This document shows positions 9,422 to 18,159 of a stretch of DNA of 64,000 nt, in pieces. The notes beneath the pieces were generated by a model. That model saw only the letters and a program-made list of their open reading frames with translations. It searched no databases and was not told the DNA's origin. Location: contig JAKVPA010000003.1 in NCBI GenBank assembly GCA_022482495.1, forward strand, positions 144,905-208,904. Reading direction: 5' to 3'. The position numbers and the translations under genes were made by a program. Every line of letters starts with the position of its first letter. Positions within the stretch are counted from its first letter, which is position 1. The DNA is from Sphaerochaeta sp. (GTDB lineage: Bacteria > Spirochaetota > Spirochaetia > Sphaerochaetales > Sphaerochaetaceae).

Positions 9422-10048
9422 TCAGTATTGCCAGCTGTTATATTCAAACGGCTGTACGTCAGGCTTCCCTGTATCTTCCTTTTCATGTTTGCAGTAATCC
9501 AGATATTCCTGATAGATATTCTTGATGTCCTCCCCTTCCAACTGGGGGATGACCTTGCTGGAATCGGTGAGGAAATCCAATTCCGTCTTCCCCATCTCGC
9601 GCCCCTTGCGTGTATGCAGGTCATACGCGTATTCAGGGACCTGCAACGTCCTGCCATGGGCGAAGTCCTTGATGACCATGTTCTTGATGTTGTCACTGGA
9701 CCGTTCCTTCTTTTGACGACACAGGTAGCGGATGGCATGGACGAAGAACATAGGGCGGTCTCCATCCTGATACAGGAACTCCTTGCGCATGCAGTACAGC
9801 GTATAGATCAATTCCGGGGCGTGCACATCACCAAAACCAATATCTTCCACGCTGATGGATAACAATCTTCTCCACATCTTGTCTTCAAACTGCGGACTGG
9901 TGATATACATCTCATAGGCGGCACACAACGCATTATGTTCCAATCCACGACGGATTGATTTCTGCAACATGGAAATGATTTCATCGCCAGGAATCCCATT
10001 ACGGGTGGTGACATTCGACCACGGATCATACGACATGAATACACTCAT
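9422..10048 (-). CDS. stand-alone RarA/MgsA C-terminal-domain-like protein (paralogue 2)
   Basis: A 208-residue protein of unassigned function, last gene of the sugar ABC operon, six bases after the permease. It resembles the C-terminal region of RarA/MgsA recombination ATPases (MgsA_C), with EIISMLQKSIRR near residue 23, RRLLSISVEDIGFGD near 60, HAIRYLCRQKKERSSD near 104, and a terminal P-x-(Y/H)-x-x-D-x-HT segment. There is no AAA+ domain, Walker A or Walker B. A paralogue with the same motifs is the first gene of this operon (13067-13651). Start ATG 10048 has AAGGA eight bases upstream. The domain call is from memory of the family. Confidence 0.65.
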   Translation of the reverse strand: MSVFMSYDPWSNVTTRNGIPGDEIISMLQKSIRRGLEHNALCAAYEMYITSPQFEDKMWRRLLSISVEDIGFGDVHAPELIYTLYCMRKEFLYQDGDRPMFFVHAIRYLCRQKKERSSDNIKNMVIKDFAHGRTLQVPEYAYDLHTRKGREMGKTELDFLTDSSKVIPQLEGEDIKNIYQEYLDYCKHEKEDTGKPDVQPFEYNSWQY

Positions 10049-10053
10049 AACCT

Positions 10054-10875
10054 TTATCCTTTGATGCCGGACGCGGAAACGCCGGCAACGAAATACTTTT
10101 GGGTAAACACAAAAAGAAAGACGACGGGCATGACGGCAAGCGTCGCGCCTGCCAATTGCATGGGAATGTTTGCTCCTCCATGCTCCTGAAAATATTTCAA
10201 TGCGGGGGTAACCAACTGATTCCCGACGGTATTGATGAACAAATACGGATCCAGGAAGTTGTTCCAGATATTGATGAAACTGAAAAGCACCACCGTGGTG
10301 ATGGACGGCCCGGACAATGGAAGAAAAATCCTGGTGAGAATGGTACCATGCCAGGCTCCATCAATCGTCGCGGCTTCTGAAAAGTCTTCAGGAATCTGAT
10401 GAAAGAATTCGGTGAGCACCATCAGATACAATACCTCGCTTACTTCCGGGAGAATGATGACCCACAGGGAATCCAACAGGTGCATCTGTCGGAAAAACAG
10501 ATACCGAGGAACCATCGTGGTTTCTCCCGGCACCATCAGAGTGGTCATCAGCCCCCCCATGATCAGCCGCCTCCCGCGGAAACGTAACCGGCTCAGCGCA
10601 TACGCCGCGGGAAACGTAACCAGCAACCGCAGGACAATCGTCACACACACCGTGATGGCCGTATTGCGATACCACGCGCCAAAATACCGATTGCCCAAAA
10701 CCTGACGATAGCTGTCCAGCACCGGTTTCACCGGAGTGAACAAAGGACGGTACGCCAGTCCTGCCGGACGGAACCCGATCACGACCATCATGACAAACGG
10801 ATACAAAGAGCAGATGGCCAGACACCACATCACCGCAATGAACACATATTCCCGTTTTGTCAGTCTTTTTCCCAT
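10054..10875 (-). CDS. sugar ABC transporter permease (MalG/CUT1 type)
   Basis: A 273-residue inner-membrane protein with six predicted helices. The ATPase-coupling EAA loop is EAATIDGAWHGTILTRIFLPL near residues 186-206, as in carbohydrate importers of the CUT1 class. It ends in the usual FVAGVSASGIKG tail. It overlaps the partner permease gene by 16 bases. No ATPase gene is in the operon, so a shared MsmK/MalK-type ATPase encoded elsewhere is expected. Substrate is probably an oligosaccharide. Confidence 0.93.
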   Translation of the reverse strand: MGKRLTKREYVFIAVMWCLAICSLYPFVMMVVIGFRPAGLAYRPLFTPVKPVLDSYRQVLGNRYFGAWYRNTAITVCVTIVLRLLVTFPAAYALSRLRFRGRRLIMGGLMTTLMVPGETTMVPRYLFFRQMHLLDSLWVIILPEVSEVLYLMVLTEFFHQIPEDFSEAATIDGAWHGTILTRIFLPLSGPSITTVVLFSFINIWNNFLDPYLFINTVGNQLVTPALKYFQEHGGANIPMQLAGATLAVMPVVFLFVFTQKYFVAGVSASGIKG

Positions 10876-11744
10876 CGTCCCCTCCCAAACACCACCATCT
10901 GGTTGATCAGCACAATGAAAGCGGTGAACAAAACACCTTCTGCAGACGCAATGGAAAATTTTTGATACAGGAACGCATCATTATAAATCTGAAGGGAAAG
11001 CACCATTGAAGCCGTCCCGGGACCTCCGTTGGTCAACCCGACAATGGTGGTATAACTGCGGAAGGAATTGATAATCGCAATGGTAAGCATCAAGAAGAGC
11101 GTTGGAACCAATGCAGGCAAGGTTACATAGACCAAACGCTGCCAAAACGTCGCTCCTTCCAAATCCGCTACCTCATACCATTCTTTCGGAATATCCTGCA
11201 ATCCCGCGAGAATCGTGATGATGGTGAACGCAAGCGCCACCCAAGCGCCGATTACGGCGGAAACGGGCAGCGCCAGATGGGGATCGTTCAGCCATTGCGG
11301 CCCGGAAGTTCCAAACACCCGCCACAGGGCATTGACCGGGCCTTTGGACGGATTGAGCAGATACCGGAAGACGATTCCAATGGCGATCATGTTGGTGACA
11401 TACGGAATGTACCAGCAGGTGCGGACAAATGTTCTGCCAGGGAAACGTCGGTTGAGGAGCACCGCCAACATTACACCAAGCACCATGATGGTAACGGTAT
11501 ACACCAATGAGAACTCCAGGGAACGTCCGAACGCAGCCCAAAACGAAGCGCTCTGCAACACTTTCAGATAGTTCGCCAAACCGACAAAGGAACGATCCAT
11601 CATCCTCGAAGCGGCGTTCCTGTTCCAAAAGCTCACCAAGAAACCATAGAGGATGGGATAGAGTTTGAAGATGGCGAACATGACGAGGAACGGCGTGATG
11701 AACAACCACGCCGTCCGTTCCTCGCCTTTGCAACGACGATCCAT
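10860..11744 (-). CDS. sugar ABC transporter permease (MalF/CUT1 type)
   Basis: A 294-residue permease with six predicted helices, opening KGEERTAWLFITPFLVMFAIFKLYPI as in MalF/UgpA-type proteins. The EAA loop is EVADLEGATFWQRLVYVTLPAL near residues 190-211, followed by the NGGPGTAS motif near 241-248 that is typical of CUT1 permeases. It lies six bases after the (frameshifted) binding-protein gene and overlaps the second permease gene. Substrate unknown. Confidence 0.93.
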   Translation of the reverse strand: MDRRCKGEERTAWLFITPFLVMFAIFKLYPILYGFLVSFWNRNAASRMMDRSFVGLANYLKVLQSASFWAAFGRSLEFSLVYTVTIMVLGVMLAVLLNRRFPGRTFVRTCWYIPYVTNMIAIGIVFRYLLNPSKGPVNALWRVFGTSGPQWLNDPHLALPVSAVIGAWVALAFTIITILAGLQDIPKEWYEVADLEGATFWQRLVYVTLPALVPTLFLMLTIAIINSFRSYTTIVGLTNGGPGTASMVLSLQIYNDAFLYQKFSIASAEGVLFTAFIVLINQMVVFGRGRWEKD

Positions 11745-11750
11745 CGCCCC

Positions 11751-13056
11751 TTACCGAGCGCTCTTGATGGCGTCGTTCACTCTGGAAACGATGTGAGCAA
11801 TCGTGTCTTCCAGAGACTGCAGATCCATGCAGAAGGAAGAGACCTCCTCCTTCACGATATTGTTGTATTCAGTTGCCGGCAGTTCCGACGATATCGAATC
11901 AACGACTCCCCATGCCGTTGTCAAGCATGGCGTCATACAGGTTTGAAACCGTCACCTGTCCGTCAGAGGCAGACGCAACAGCAGAGAACGCGGCGTTCTG
12001 CTGCTCCGGCGTAAGCGTCGCGAGCGCGGGGATTCCGCCCTCATACCGCCATTGGTTCTGCGCGACCCACAGCATATAGGTCAACGCCTCCTGGGGATGG
12101 GCCGCATTCTTGTTGATGGAAACATATGCTTGGGACACCAGATTGTTGTTGCCATCCGCACCGGTACTTGGCAACTGCGTGACGCCATACTTCCAGGAAC
12201 GGGGATAATCCTTCTGGCTGTTCAGCAACCGGACGAACCAGTTTCCCTGGGGGAACATCGCCAGATGATCGCCAGCCAACGCGTAATAGTTCCAGCTGGC
12301 GCCTTCTGCATTCAGATCCGAAACTGACATCTGGATTCCCTGCACCGAGGCAAGTTTCTTGTACCACGTAATCGCTTCAGCAAACGCGGGATCATCGAAA
12401 TTTGAGGTTCCGTCCACTTTGTAGAACGGCACGTTTTTCTGACGGGCAGGAAGATACATGTATTGGGTATCAGCCTGCATGAAGGAACCATACACACCCT
12501 TGGTAGCATCCGTCAATTTCTTCGCCGTGGCGATGTAATCGTCCCATGTCCACGAACCAGAGGGATAGGGGACCCCGGCCGCGTCAAACAGATCCTTGTT
12601 GTAGTAGACGCACCACATTTCCTGTTTGAACGGAATCCCGTAATACTCGCCTTGTGCGTTCTTGGGAAGATTCACACCCCAGAGCGTCTCTGCATCAACA
12701 CCAGATCCCGCAACCAGTTTGCTCAAAGGCATAAAAAATCCACCTTCATTCCGGATGGTGTAGTTTTTTGCTCCCAAGGATTCCACAACATCCACCGTTC
12801 CACCGGCAAGGAGATCGATGTTCACCTTTGCGTCATGATCATCATCATTTCCCGGGGTAGGCGTCACATCGACATGAATTCCCGTTTCCGCTTCAAAATC
12901 GGCATTCATTTTGGTGTACCATGCCTCATTGGCGTATGATGCGCGGCAAACAGTCGTCACCACACGCTGGGTGTTTCCCGATTCCTTCGAACCAGCGGGA
13001 AAGGCCATAGCGGTTGCGAAAAACGTCACGACAGCAATCAACAGGTTCCGTTTCAT
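11751..13056 (-). pseudogene. sugar ABC transporter substrate-binding protein, one frameshift
   Basis: An extracellular binding protein of family 1. It starts at ATG 13056 (AAGGAG six bases upstream) with signal peptide MKRNLLIAVVTFFATAMAFP. The mature part has the expected GNDDDHDAKVNIDLLAGG, PFKQEMWCVYYNKDLFDAAGVPYP, TWDDYIATAKKLT and GNWFVRLL segments. The frame breaks near 11904-11912 at NGMG: the upstream frame stops at once, while the conserved C-terminus (VVDSISSELPATEYNN... to 11751) continues in another frame. One extra base would explain it. The total is near 434 residues, normal for the family. It lies between the first MgsA_C-like gene and the permeases. Confidence 0.88.
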
Positions 13057-13066
13057 AGCAGACTCC

Positions 13067-13651
13067 TTACGCTTGCGTGCCGGATTTCCTGCATTCCGCA
13101 AGAATCTTCACGATCCGGTCACGATATGTCCTGTCCCTGCCTTCCCATTCCGGGGACACTTGTGAAGCCACATCATAGAAATTTTGTTCGTCCAATCCTT
13201 TCTTTTGCCCAGCCAGCGTATGCTTGTCCAGCGCATAGGGAGGAATATGAGGCCGAAGATTACCGGCATCATATTCCTTGATGATCCAATTGAGCATCTC
13301 GTCACTGGATCGGTCCTTCAGGCTTTGGCACAGGTATCGCACCGCATGAATGGCCAGAAGCCGTCTGTCACCATCATGTTTGGGAACCAGGCGCCGCATC
13401 TGATCCAGGCTGTTGATCAAAATCGGCGCGATGGGATTAGCCATCCCGACATCTTCGACGCTGATCGTCCGCAACCGATACCAGAGATATTCTTCCATAT
13501 CATCGCTGGTGATCATCATTTCATACGCCAACACTGCAGCGTTCTCTGGATGATTTCTCCGGATTTCCTTTTGCAACGCGGAAATCACCTCGTCAGCGGC
13601 CAGCCCACTGATAGTCTTGCATTTCTGCCACGGGTCGTATGCGTATGCCAT
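13067..13651 (-). CDS. stand-alone RarA/MgsA C-terminal-domain-like protein (paralogue 1)
   Basis: A 194-residue protein, first gene of the sugar ABC operon. It shares with the 9422-10048 product an N-terminal YDPW, E(V/I)ISxLQKxIRR, ISVED(V/I)G, HA(V/I)RYLC, (D/E)RSSD and DxHT. These motifs fit the helical C-terminal region of RarA/MgsA, which normally follows a AAA+ module; no ATPase module is present here. Start is ATG 13651, five bases after AGGAGG. Function is unknown. Its consistent place beside a carbohydrate importer suggests a role in that operon rather than in DNA repair, but that is inference. Confidence 0.65.
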   Translation of the reverse strand: MAYAYDPWQKCKTISGLAADEVISALQKEIRRNHPENAAVLAYEMMITSDDMEEYLWYRLRTISVEDVGMANPIAPILINSLDQMRRLVPKHDGDRRLLAIHAVRYLCQSLKDRSSDEMLNWIIKEYDAGNLRPHIPPYALDKHTLAGQKKGLDEQNFYDVASQVSPEWEGRDRTYRDRIVKILAECRKSGTQA

Positions 13652-13697
13652 GGACACCTCCTACGTATCAACCATCATTGTTGTTTTGTATGGTTCC

Positions 13698-13711
13698 TTT
13701 TCTCGAGAAAA
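13698..13711. promoter_or_regulatory. palindrome between the sugar operon and araC
   Basis: TTTTCTCGAGAAAA, a perfect 14-bp palindrome midway in the divergent intergenic region. Most likely an operator for the sugar ABC operon and/or the AraC-type regulator. AraC proteins more often use direct repeats, so a LacI-type or other factor is equally possible. Confidence 0.45.
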
Positions 13712-13789
13712 AGGGAAAGGGCAAAACATTTGAATTTGTCTCATTCTTTTTTCTTTTCAAGCAAGACGATGATGACATACCATGTTTGC

Positions 13790-14716
13790 ATGAAATTCAT
13801 ACGGGAAATCGTGCATGAACCGAAACGATACGACAAACGGCATTTGACGTCCGCCGCCATCAACGCGCCAACCTTTGCCATGGCGCGGATCAAACAAGGG
13901 GGATATGGGATTCTTGATGAAACCTTCTGGGTGCAACGCACTCCTCAACGTGGGTTTCATGTCATCGTTCTGACACTTTCCGGAAAAGGAAGATACTATA
14001 TGGAGGACGGAACCGTGTTGACATCCGCTCCAGGACAAGCCTTCATCAGCAACGCCATGGGTCAAGGACATCGGGAAGAAACCATTGGACCGGCACCTTG
14101 GGAAATGATCTGGCTGACCATTTGGAAAGAAGAAACCCCAGATTTCCTTCCTCATTGTCAGGATTATGAGATCATCCCGTTCACCAATGGTCCGTTGTTA
14201 AAGACACTGTTTCTTTCTTTGATGAAGGAGGAAGTGTATTCAGACACCCGCTCACCACAGGCGGTGGATTTGTTCGAACAATTATTCTTACTCTATTTGG
14301 AACGGGCTCTCGGCGTCACCGAAGCTCTGGATATCCGATACAACCGAAGCAGGATTCTCCCCCTTTGGGAAAGCGTGACAAGCAGGATTGGGGAGCCATG
14401 GAGCGTCCCTGACCTTTGCAAGGAAGCAGGCATCAGCAGACCGCACCTTTCCCGTCTGTGTCTCGCATTGTACCAAAAGGGACCGGGAGAAATGGTCAGA
14501 AGTTTGAAAATGGATCAAGCAAAACAGCTTTTGATCAATTCCTCCATGACCATCAAGGAAATCGCCAATCTCATCGGCTACAGTTCCGCCGCCAATTTCA
14601 CCACCGCATTCACCCATGTGGTTGGTATGTCCCCCAAGACATACCGAACCCACATGACGCAAAACGGCGAAAGAATGTCAGAGGTTACATCTTCTCCAGA
14701 AACGGCACCCCGATGA
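13790..14716 (+). CDS. AraC family transcriptional regulator
   Basis: A 308-residue regulator with an N-terminal cupin-like sensing region (about residues 35-110, GFHVIVLTLSGKGRYYMEDG) and a C-terminal double helix-turn-helix. The second helix-turn-helix, MTIKEIANLIGYSSAANFTTAF, followed by GMSPKTYR, is diagnostic. Divergent from the sugar ABC operon, it is its likely activator. The start is uncertain. ATG 13790 is chosen because TACCAT ends six bases before it, matching a pattern in other genes here; ATGs at 13769/13772 are in frame but also lack a ribosome site. The 3' end overlaps argS tail-to-tail by 32 bases. Confidence 0.88.
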   Translation: MKFIREIVHEPKRYDKRHLTSAAINAPTFAMARIKQGGYGILDETFWVQRTPQRGFHVIVLTLSGKGRYYMEDGTVLTSAPGQAFISNAMGQGHREETIGPAPWEMIWLTIWKEETPDFLPHCQDYEIIPFTNGPLLKTLFLSLMKEEVYSDTRSPQAVDLFEQLFLLYLERALGVTEALDIRYNRSRILPLWESVTSRIGEPWSVPDLCKEAGISRPHLSRLCLALYQKGPGEMVRSLKMDQAKQLLINSSMTIKEIANLIGYSSAANFTTAFTHVVGMSPKTYRTHMTQNGERMSEVTSSPETAPR

Positions 14717-16505
14717 GGGTGAACGCGTTCTGGAAGACCGTCACCACCATGCTGCACAGCGCCACCCGGGCGACGACCAGGTCTTTGCTCGAAGCGCGAA
14801 GCACCGGATTGTCGTGGTACCAGGAACTGAACAGCTTGGACAGGTCGTACAGGTAGGAACAGATCAACGAGGGATCGTAGGTGGCCCCTGCCTTGGCGAC
14901 GATGGATGGGTACTTGGCCAGCAATCCCACCATCTCCCGTTCCTGCGCCTGGGAAAGCAGTCTTCCATCAAACGGAACATCCGTATATGCATCCTTCGTT
15001 TCGTCGAACTTACGCAGGATGGAGGAGATACGGGCTCCCATGTACTGCAGGTATGGACCGGTGTTTCCGCTGAAACTGATGCTCTCCTTGGGATTGAACA
15101 CCATATCCCGTTCCGGAGAGACCTGCAGCAGGTAGTAGTTCAACGCCCCCAACGCGATGGCGGCGCTGGTTCCCTTCACGTCCCCCACTTCCTCTTCACG
15201 GCCTTTCTCCGCGATCTCCTCGCCCGCCAACGTGGAAAGCTGCTCCACCAGATCATCGGCATCGACCACGGTGCCTTCCCTGCTCTTCATCTTCCCCTCG
15301 GGCAGGTTGACCATACCATAGGAGAGATGATGCAGTTCCTTTGCCCATGGATAGCCAAGCTTACCCAGCACATAGAACAGCACCTTGAAATGGTACTGCT
15401 GCTCGCTGGCCACCACGTAGATCAGGCTGTCAAACGGCCAATCCTTGTGCCGGGTGATGGCGGTTCCGATGTCCTGGGTCATGTACAATGAGGTGCCGTC
15501 TTTGCGAAGCAACACTTTCTTGTCCAGTCCGATCGGAGCAAGGTCCACCCAGACCGAACCATCCTGCTCCCGGTAGAACACCCCCTGCTCCAGCCCTTTG
15601 AGCACTTCCGCCTTGCCCAGTTTGTAGGTGTCCGATTCATAATAATACTTGTCGAAGCTGATGCCCATCGTCCGGTAGCTTTCCTCAAGCCCCTGCAGCG
15701 TCCAGCCATTCATCAGGTTCCACAACCGGAGGACCTCAGGATCCCCTTTCTCCCACTTTTCCAGCATCGCCTGCGCCTGGGCGTCCGGGGAATCCGGCGT
15801 TGCCTTCCAGGCGTCCTCATCCAGCGGACCGCCGGCGGCCTGGTAAGCGGCGAACGCCTCTTTCTCCCAGGTGGCGAACCGGACATAGTACTTGCCGACA
15901 AAGTGGTCGCCTTTCATATGAGTGGACTGAGGCGTCTCCCCACCACCAAACTTCTGGTAGGCGAGCATCGACTTGCAGATGTGCACCCCTCGGTTGTTGA
16001 TCAAATTGACTTTCTTCACTTGGGCGCCGTTGGCTTTCAGGATGGCGCTGACCGCGCTGCCGATGGAATCGTTGCGCATATGTCCCAGATGAAGCGGCTT
16101 GTTGGTGTTGGGGCAGCTGAACTCCACCATGATGCGTTTGCCTTCCAACGAGTCATTATTCCCGTACGTGCCGCCCAGTTGGGTGATGGCGGTGTACAGG
16201 TTGTCCGCCATATTGGCCATGTCCAGCCGGATGTTCAGATAAGGACCGGCGACCAGCATCTCCCCGTCAGGCCGGCCTTCCTGCTGTTCGATCCGTTCCT
16301 TCAGCTTTCCCGCAAGGATGGGAGGCGCCATGTGAAACACTTTGGCGAATGCGAACAGCGGGAACGCGATGTCCCCCATTTCCGGTTTTGGAGGAGTCTG
16401 CACCACCAAGGAAGGCATCTGAACGTCCCCCACGGTCTCCTTGGCCATTTTCCCCAGTTCCGTCTCCAGCAAGGATTTCCATTCCTGTCTCACATCGTCA
16501 AGCAT
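14685..16505 (-). CDS. argS: arginyl-tRNA synthetase
   Basis: A 606-residue class I aminoacyl-tRNA synthetase charging tRNA-Arg. Seen: the N-terminal ArgRS additional domain, the HIGH box as HLGHMRN near residue 139, the KMSKS-equivalent as GKMKSREGT near 407, and a C-terminal DALR anticodon-binding domain (YLYDLSKLFSSWYHD). Start ATG 16505 has GGAGGAG upstream and overlaps the birA stop by eight bases. Length and motif order are normal. Confidence 0.97.
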   Translation of the reverse strand: MLDDVRQEWKSLLETELGKMAKETVGDVQMPSLVVQTPPKPEMGDIAFPLFAFAKVFHMAPPILAGKLKERIEQQEGRPDGEMLVAGPYLNIRLDMANMADNLYTAITQLGGTYGNNDSLEGKRIMVEFSCPNTNKPLHLGHMRNDSIGSAVSAILKANGAQVKKVNLINNRGVHICKSMLAYQKFGGGETPQSTHMKGDHFVGKYYVRFATWEKEAFAAYQAAGGPLDEDAWKATPDSPDAQAQAMLEKWEKGDPEVLRLWNLMNGWTLQGLEESYRTMGISFDKYYYESDTYKLGKAEVLKGLEQGVFYREQDGSVWVDLAPIGLDKKVLLRKDGTSLYMTQDIGTAITRHKDWPFDSLIYVVASEQQYHFKVLFYVLGKLGYPWAKELHHLSYGMVNLPEGKMKSREGTVVDADDLVEQLSTLAGEEIAEKGREEEVGDVKGTSAAIALGALNYYLLQVSPERDMVFNPKESISFSGNTGPYLQYMGARISSILRKFDETKDAYTDVPFDGRLLSQAQEREMVGLLAKYPSIVAKAGATYDPSLICSYLYDLSKLFSSWYHDNPVLRASSKDLVVARVALCSMVVTVFQNAFTLIGVPFLEKM

Positions 16506-17520
16506 TCGTTTCTCCTCCGTGCTGATGATACTGATTCATCGGGCTCTGGGCAAGACGGATGGAAATCTCACCGGTGCCCAACACGAGGGAAGAACCATCG
16601 CCACGCCGCAAAACCAAGTGGGCGTTCTCGTCCACCCCGGTGGCAGTCCCTTGGTCGGTCAGCATCCCACCTTGGAATACGGACACGTCCTTTCCGATGA
16701 CGATACACCGCTTCCGGTATTCCTCCAGGAACGCCCGGCCGGACAAGTGGTGGGAAGAGGCCAGAAGCCGGCTTGCCAAAGAAGCGACCAGCCGGTTTTG
16801 ATCGACCCCATCCGGCACCTGGGACGGACCGGCATACAGGGATCCGGCGATGGACCGGAACTCAGGAGGAAAATCCTGCTGCTGGGTACAGAAGTTGATG
16901 CCGATCCCCACCACCACGGCGGAAAGTCTCCCGTTCTCCATGTCCATCACTCCTTCGGTGAGGATCCCCACCACCTTTTTGTTCTGGTAGTACAGGTCAT
17001 TGACCCATTTGATGCCACAGGAAAGGCCGGTCTCCTCCTGGATGGCCTGTGCCGTGGCGACCGCCGCCGCGCTGGTGACAAGGAGCGCGTCCGCCATCTC
17101 CCACCGGGGACGCAGCACAAGGGAAAGATAGATGCCGCCATGGGGACTGGAGAACGGACGCCCCAGACGGCCCCGCCCCCCGGTCTGCCTTCGGGCGACG
17201 ATCAGCGTGCCGTCAGGACAACCGGAGGCCGCCTTTTCCTTTGCCAGACGATTGGTGCTGTCCACCTCTTCCAACACCGTTACGGAAAGGTTGGGAAGCA
17301 GTCCTGACAGTTTGGTTCCCGAGAGTCTTCCATCTCGGTCATCAAACCGATATCCGTTGTGGGTTTTTGCCTGGATGACATACCCGTCATCCCTCAGTTT
17401 CTCCACCGCTTTCCAGATGGCTGACCGGCTCACGCCAAGGTTCCGGGACAACTGTTCGCCGGAGACGAACTGTCCTTCCTTCTTCCGTAAATATTCCACG
17501 ACCCGTTCCTGTGTACGCAT
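16498..17520 (-). CDS. birA: bifunctional biotin-protein ligase / biotin operon repressor BirA
   Basis: A 340-residue protein. An N-terminal winged helix (about residues 3-62, QLSRNLGVSRSAIWKAVEKL) is followed by the biotin ligase domain with DSTNRLAKEKA, RRQTGGRGRLGRPF (the GRGRxGR biotinyl-AMP loop) and GIKWVNDLYY, then a C-terminal SH3-like cap. The helix-turn-helix marks it as the regulatory type that also represses biotin genes, fitting its divergence from bioY. Start ATG 17520 is chosen on homology; TATGAT ends six bases upstream and there is no ribosome site, so the mRNA looks leaderless. An open frame to 17595 is not needed. Confidence 0.95.
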   Translation of the reverse strand: MRTQERVVEYLRKKEGQFVSGEQLSRNLGVSRSAIWKAVEKLRDDGYVIQAKTHNGYRFDDRDGRLSGTKLSGLLPNLSVTVLEEVDSTNRLAKEKAASGCPDGTLIVARRQTGGRGRLGRPFSSPHGGIYLSLVLRPRWEMADALLVTSAAAVATAQAIQEETGLSCGIKWVNDLYYQNKKVVGILTEGVMDMENGRLSAVVVGIGINFCTQQQDFPPEFRSIAGSLYAGPSQVPDGVDQNRLVASLASRLLASSHHLSGRAFLEEYRKRCIVIGKDVSVFQGGMLTDQGTATGVDENAHLVLRRGDGSSLVLGTGEISIRLAQSPMNQYHQHGGETNA

Positions 17521-17537
17521 AGCCGCATCATACCGCA

Positions 17538-17587
17538 AATTGTCAACCTCTACAATGTTTACATTTGAGAAGAAAATCTGGTAGCCT
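17538..17587. promoter_or_regulatory. divergent birA/bioY promoters with a shared dyad (candidate BirA operator)
   Basis: bioY (+): TTACAT (17559-17564), 17 bases, TAGCCT (17582-17587), ATG at 17594. birA (-): TTGTAG (17555-17550), 17 bases, TATGAT (17532-17527), ATG at 17520. Between them lies a dyad, CAAATTGTCAAC then nine bases then GTTTACATTTG (17536-17567). It overlaps the bioY -35 and the birA promoter spacer, so one bound dimer could shut off both. The half-sites resemble the BirA consensus TTGTAAAC/GTTTACAA, but the spacer is shorter than the 14-16 bases I know for BirA boxes. Confidence 0.6.
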
Positions 17588-17593
17588 CTGGGC

Positions 17594-18127
17594 ATGCAGA
17601 CGAAAAAGATCCTTGTGGTGGCGCTGTACTGCGCCTTGATGACGGTAGGCGCCTATATCCGTTTTCCCCTTCCTCCGGTCCCCATCACGCTTCAGACGAT
17701 GTTCGTCCTGATGCTTGGGTTGACCACCAGCTGGAGCGTCTCCCTGGAGACGATGGTGTTGTATCTGTTCCTGGGAGCCATCGGGTTGCCGGTATTCACC
17801 GGCGGCGGAGGCCTGGGAGCGTTGCTCGGTCCGACCGGGGGGTTCCTGTTCGGCATGGCCGTCGCCGCTCCGATCATCTCCCTGATCGCCATGAGGCCGA
17901 ACCGCAGGGGCTTGGGATGGGATATTCTGGCCGTCGTCGTCGGAGAAATGGTCATTTATGCCATCGGCATCAGCTACCTGAAGTACCAGCGGAGCATGGA
18001 ATGGGGGACGGCGTTCAAAGCCGGCATGCTTCCCTTCCTGCCGGGAGACGCGTTAAAAGCGACCGTCGCTATTCTCCTGGCCAAGGCGTTCCGGGGACGG
18101 ATCGAGGAATTCTCCTCGACCAGATGA
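17594..18127 (+). CDS. bioY: biotin transporter BioY
   Basis: A 177-residue S-component of a biotin ECF transporter with six hydrophobic segments. Family signatures: RFPLPPVPITLQTMFVL near residues 23-39, LYLFLGAIGLPVFTGGGGLG near 56-75, and GPTGGFLFG near 80. No BioMN genes are nearby, so it either works alone or uses a shared EcfAT module. Divergent from birA across a candidate BirA operator, which predicts repression when biotin is ample. The ATG sits six bases after a -10 box with no ribosome site. Confidence 0.95.
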   Translation: MQTKKILVVALYCALMTVGAYIRFPLPPVPITLQTMFVLMLGLTTSWSVSLETMVLYLFLGAIGLPVFTGGGGLGALLGPTGGFLFGMAVAAPIISLIAMRPNRRGLGWDILAVVVGEMVIYAIGISYLKYQRSMEWGTAFKAGMLPFLPGDALKATVAILLAKAFRGRIEEFSSTR

Positions 18128-18153
18128 CAGAGTTGTACCACTGTGGATATACT
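18125..18153 (+). promoter_or_regulatory. cysE promoter, apparently leaderless
   Basis: TGACAG (18125-18130) overlaps the bioY stop region; then 17 bases and TATACT (18148-18153). The ATG is six bases further (18160). The only Shine-Dalgarno-like bases (GAGG) are one base from the ATG, too close to work. Confidence 0.55.
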
Positions 18154-18159
18154 CGAGGC

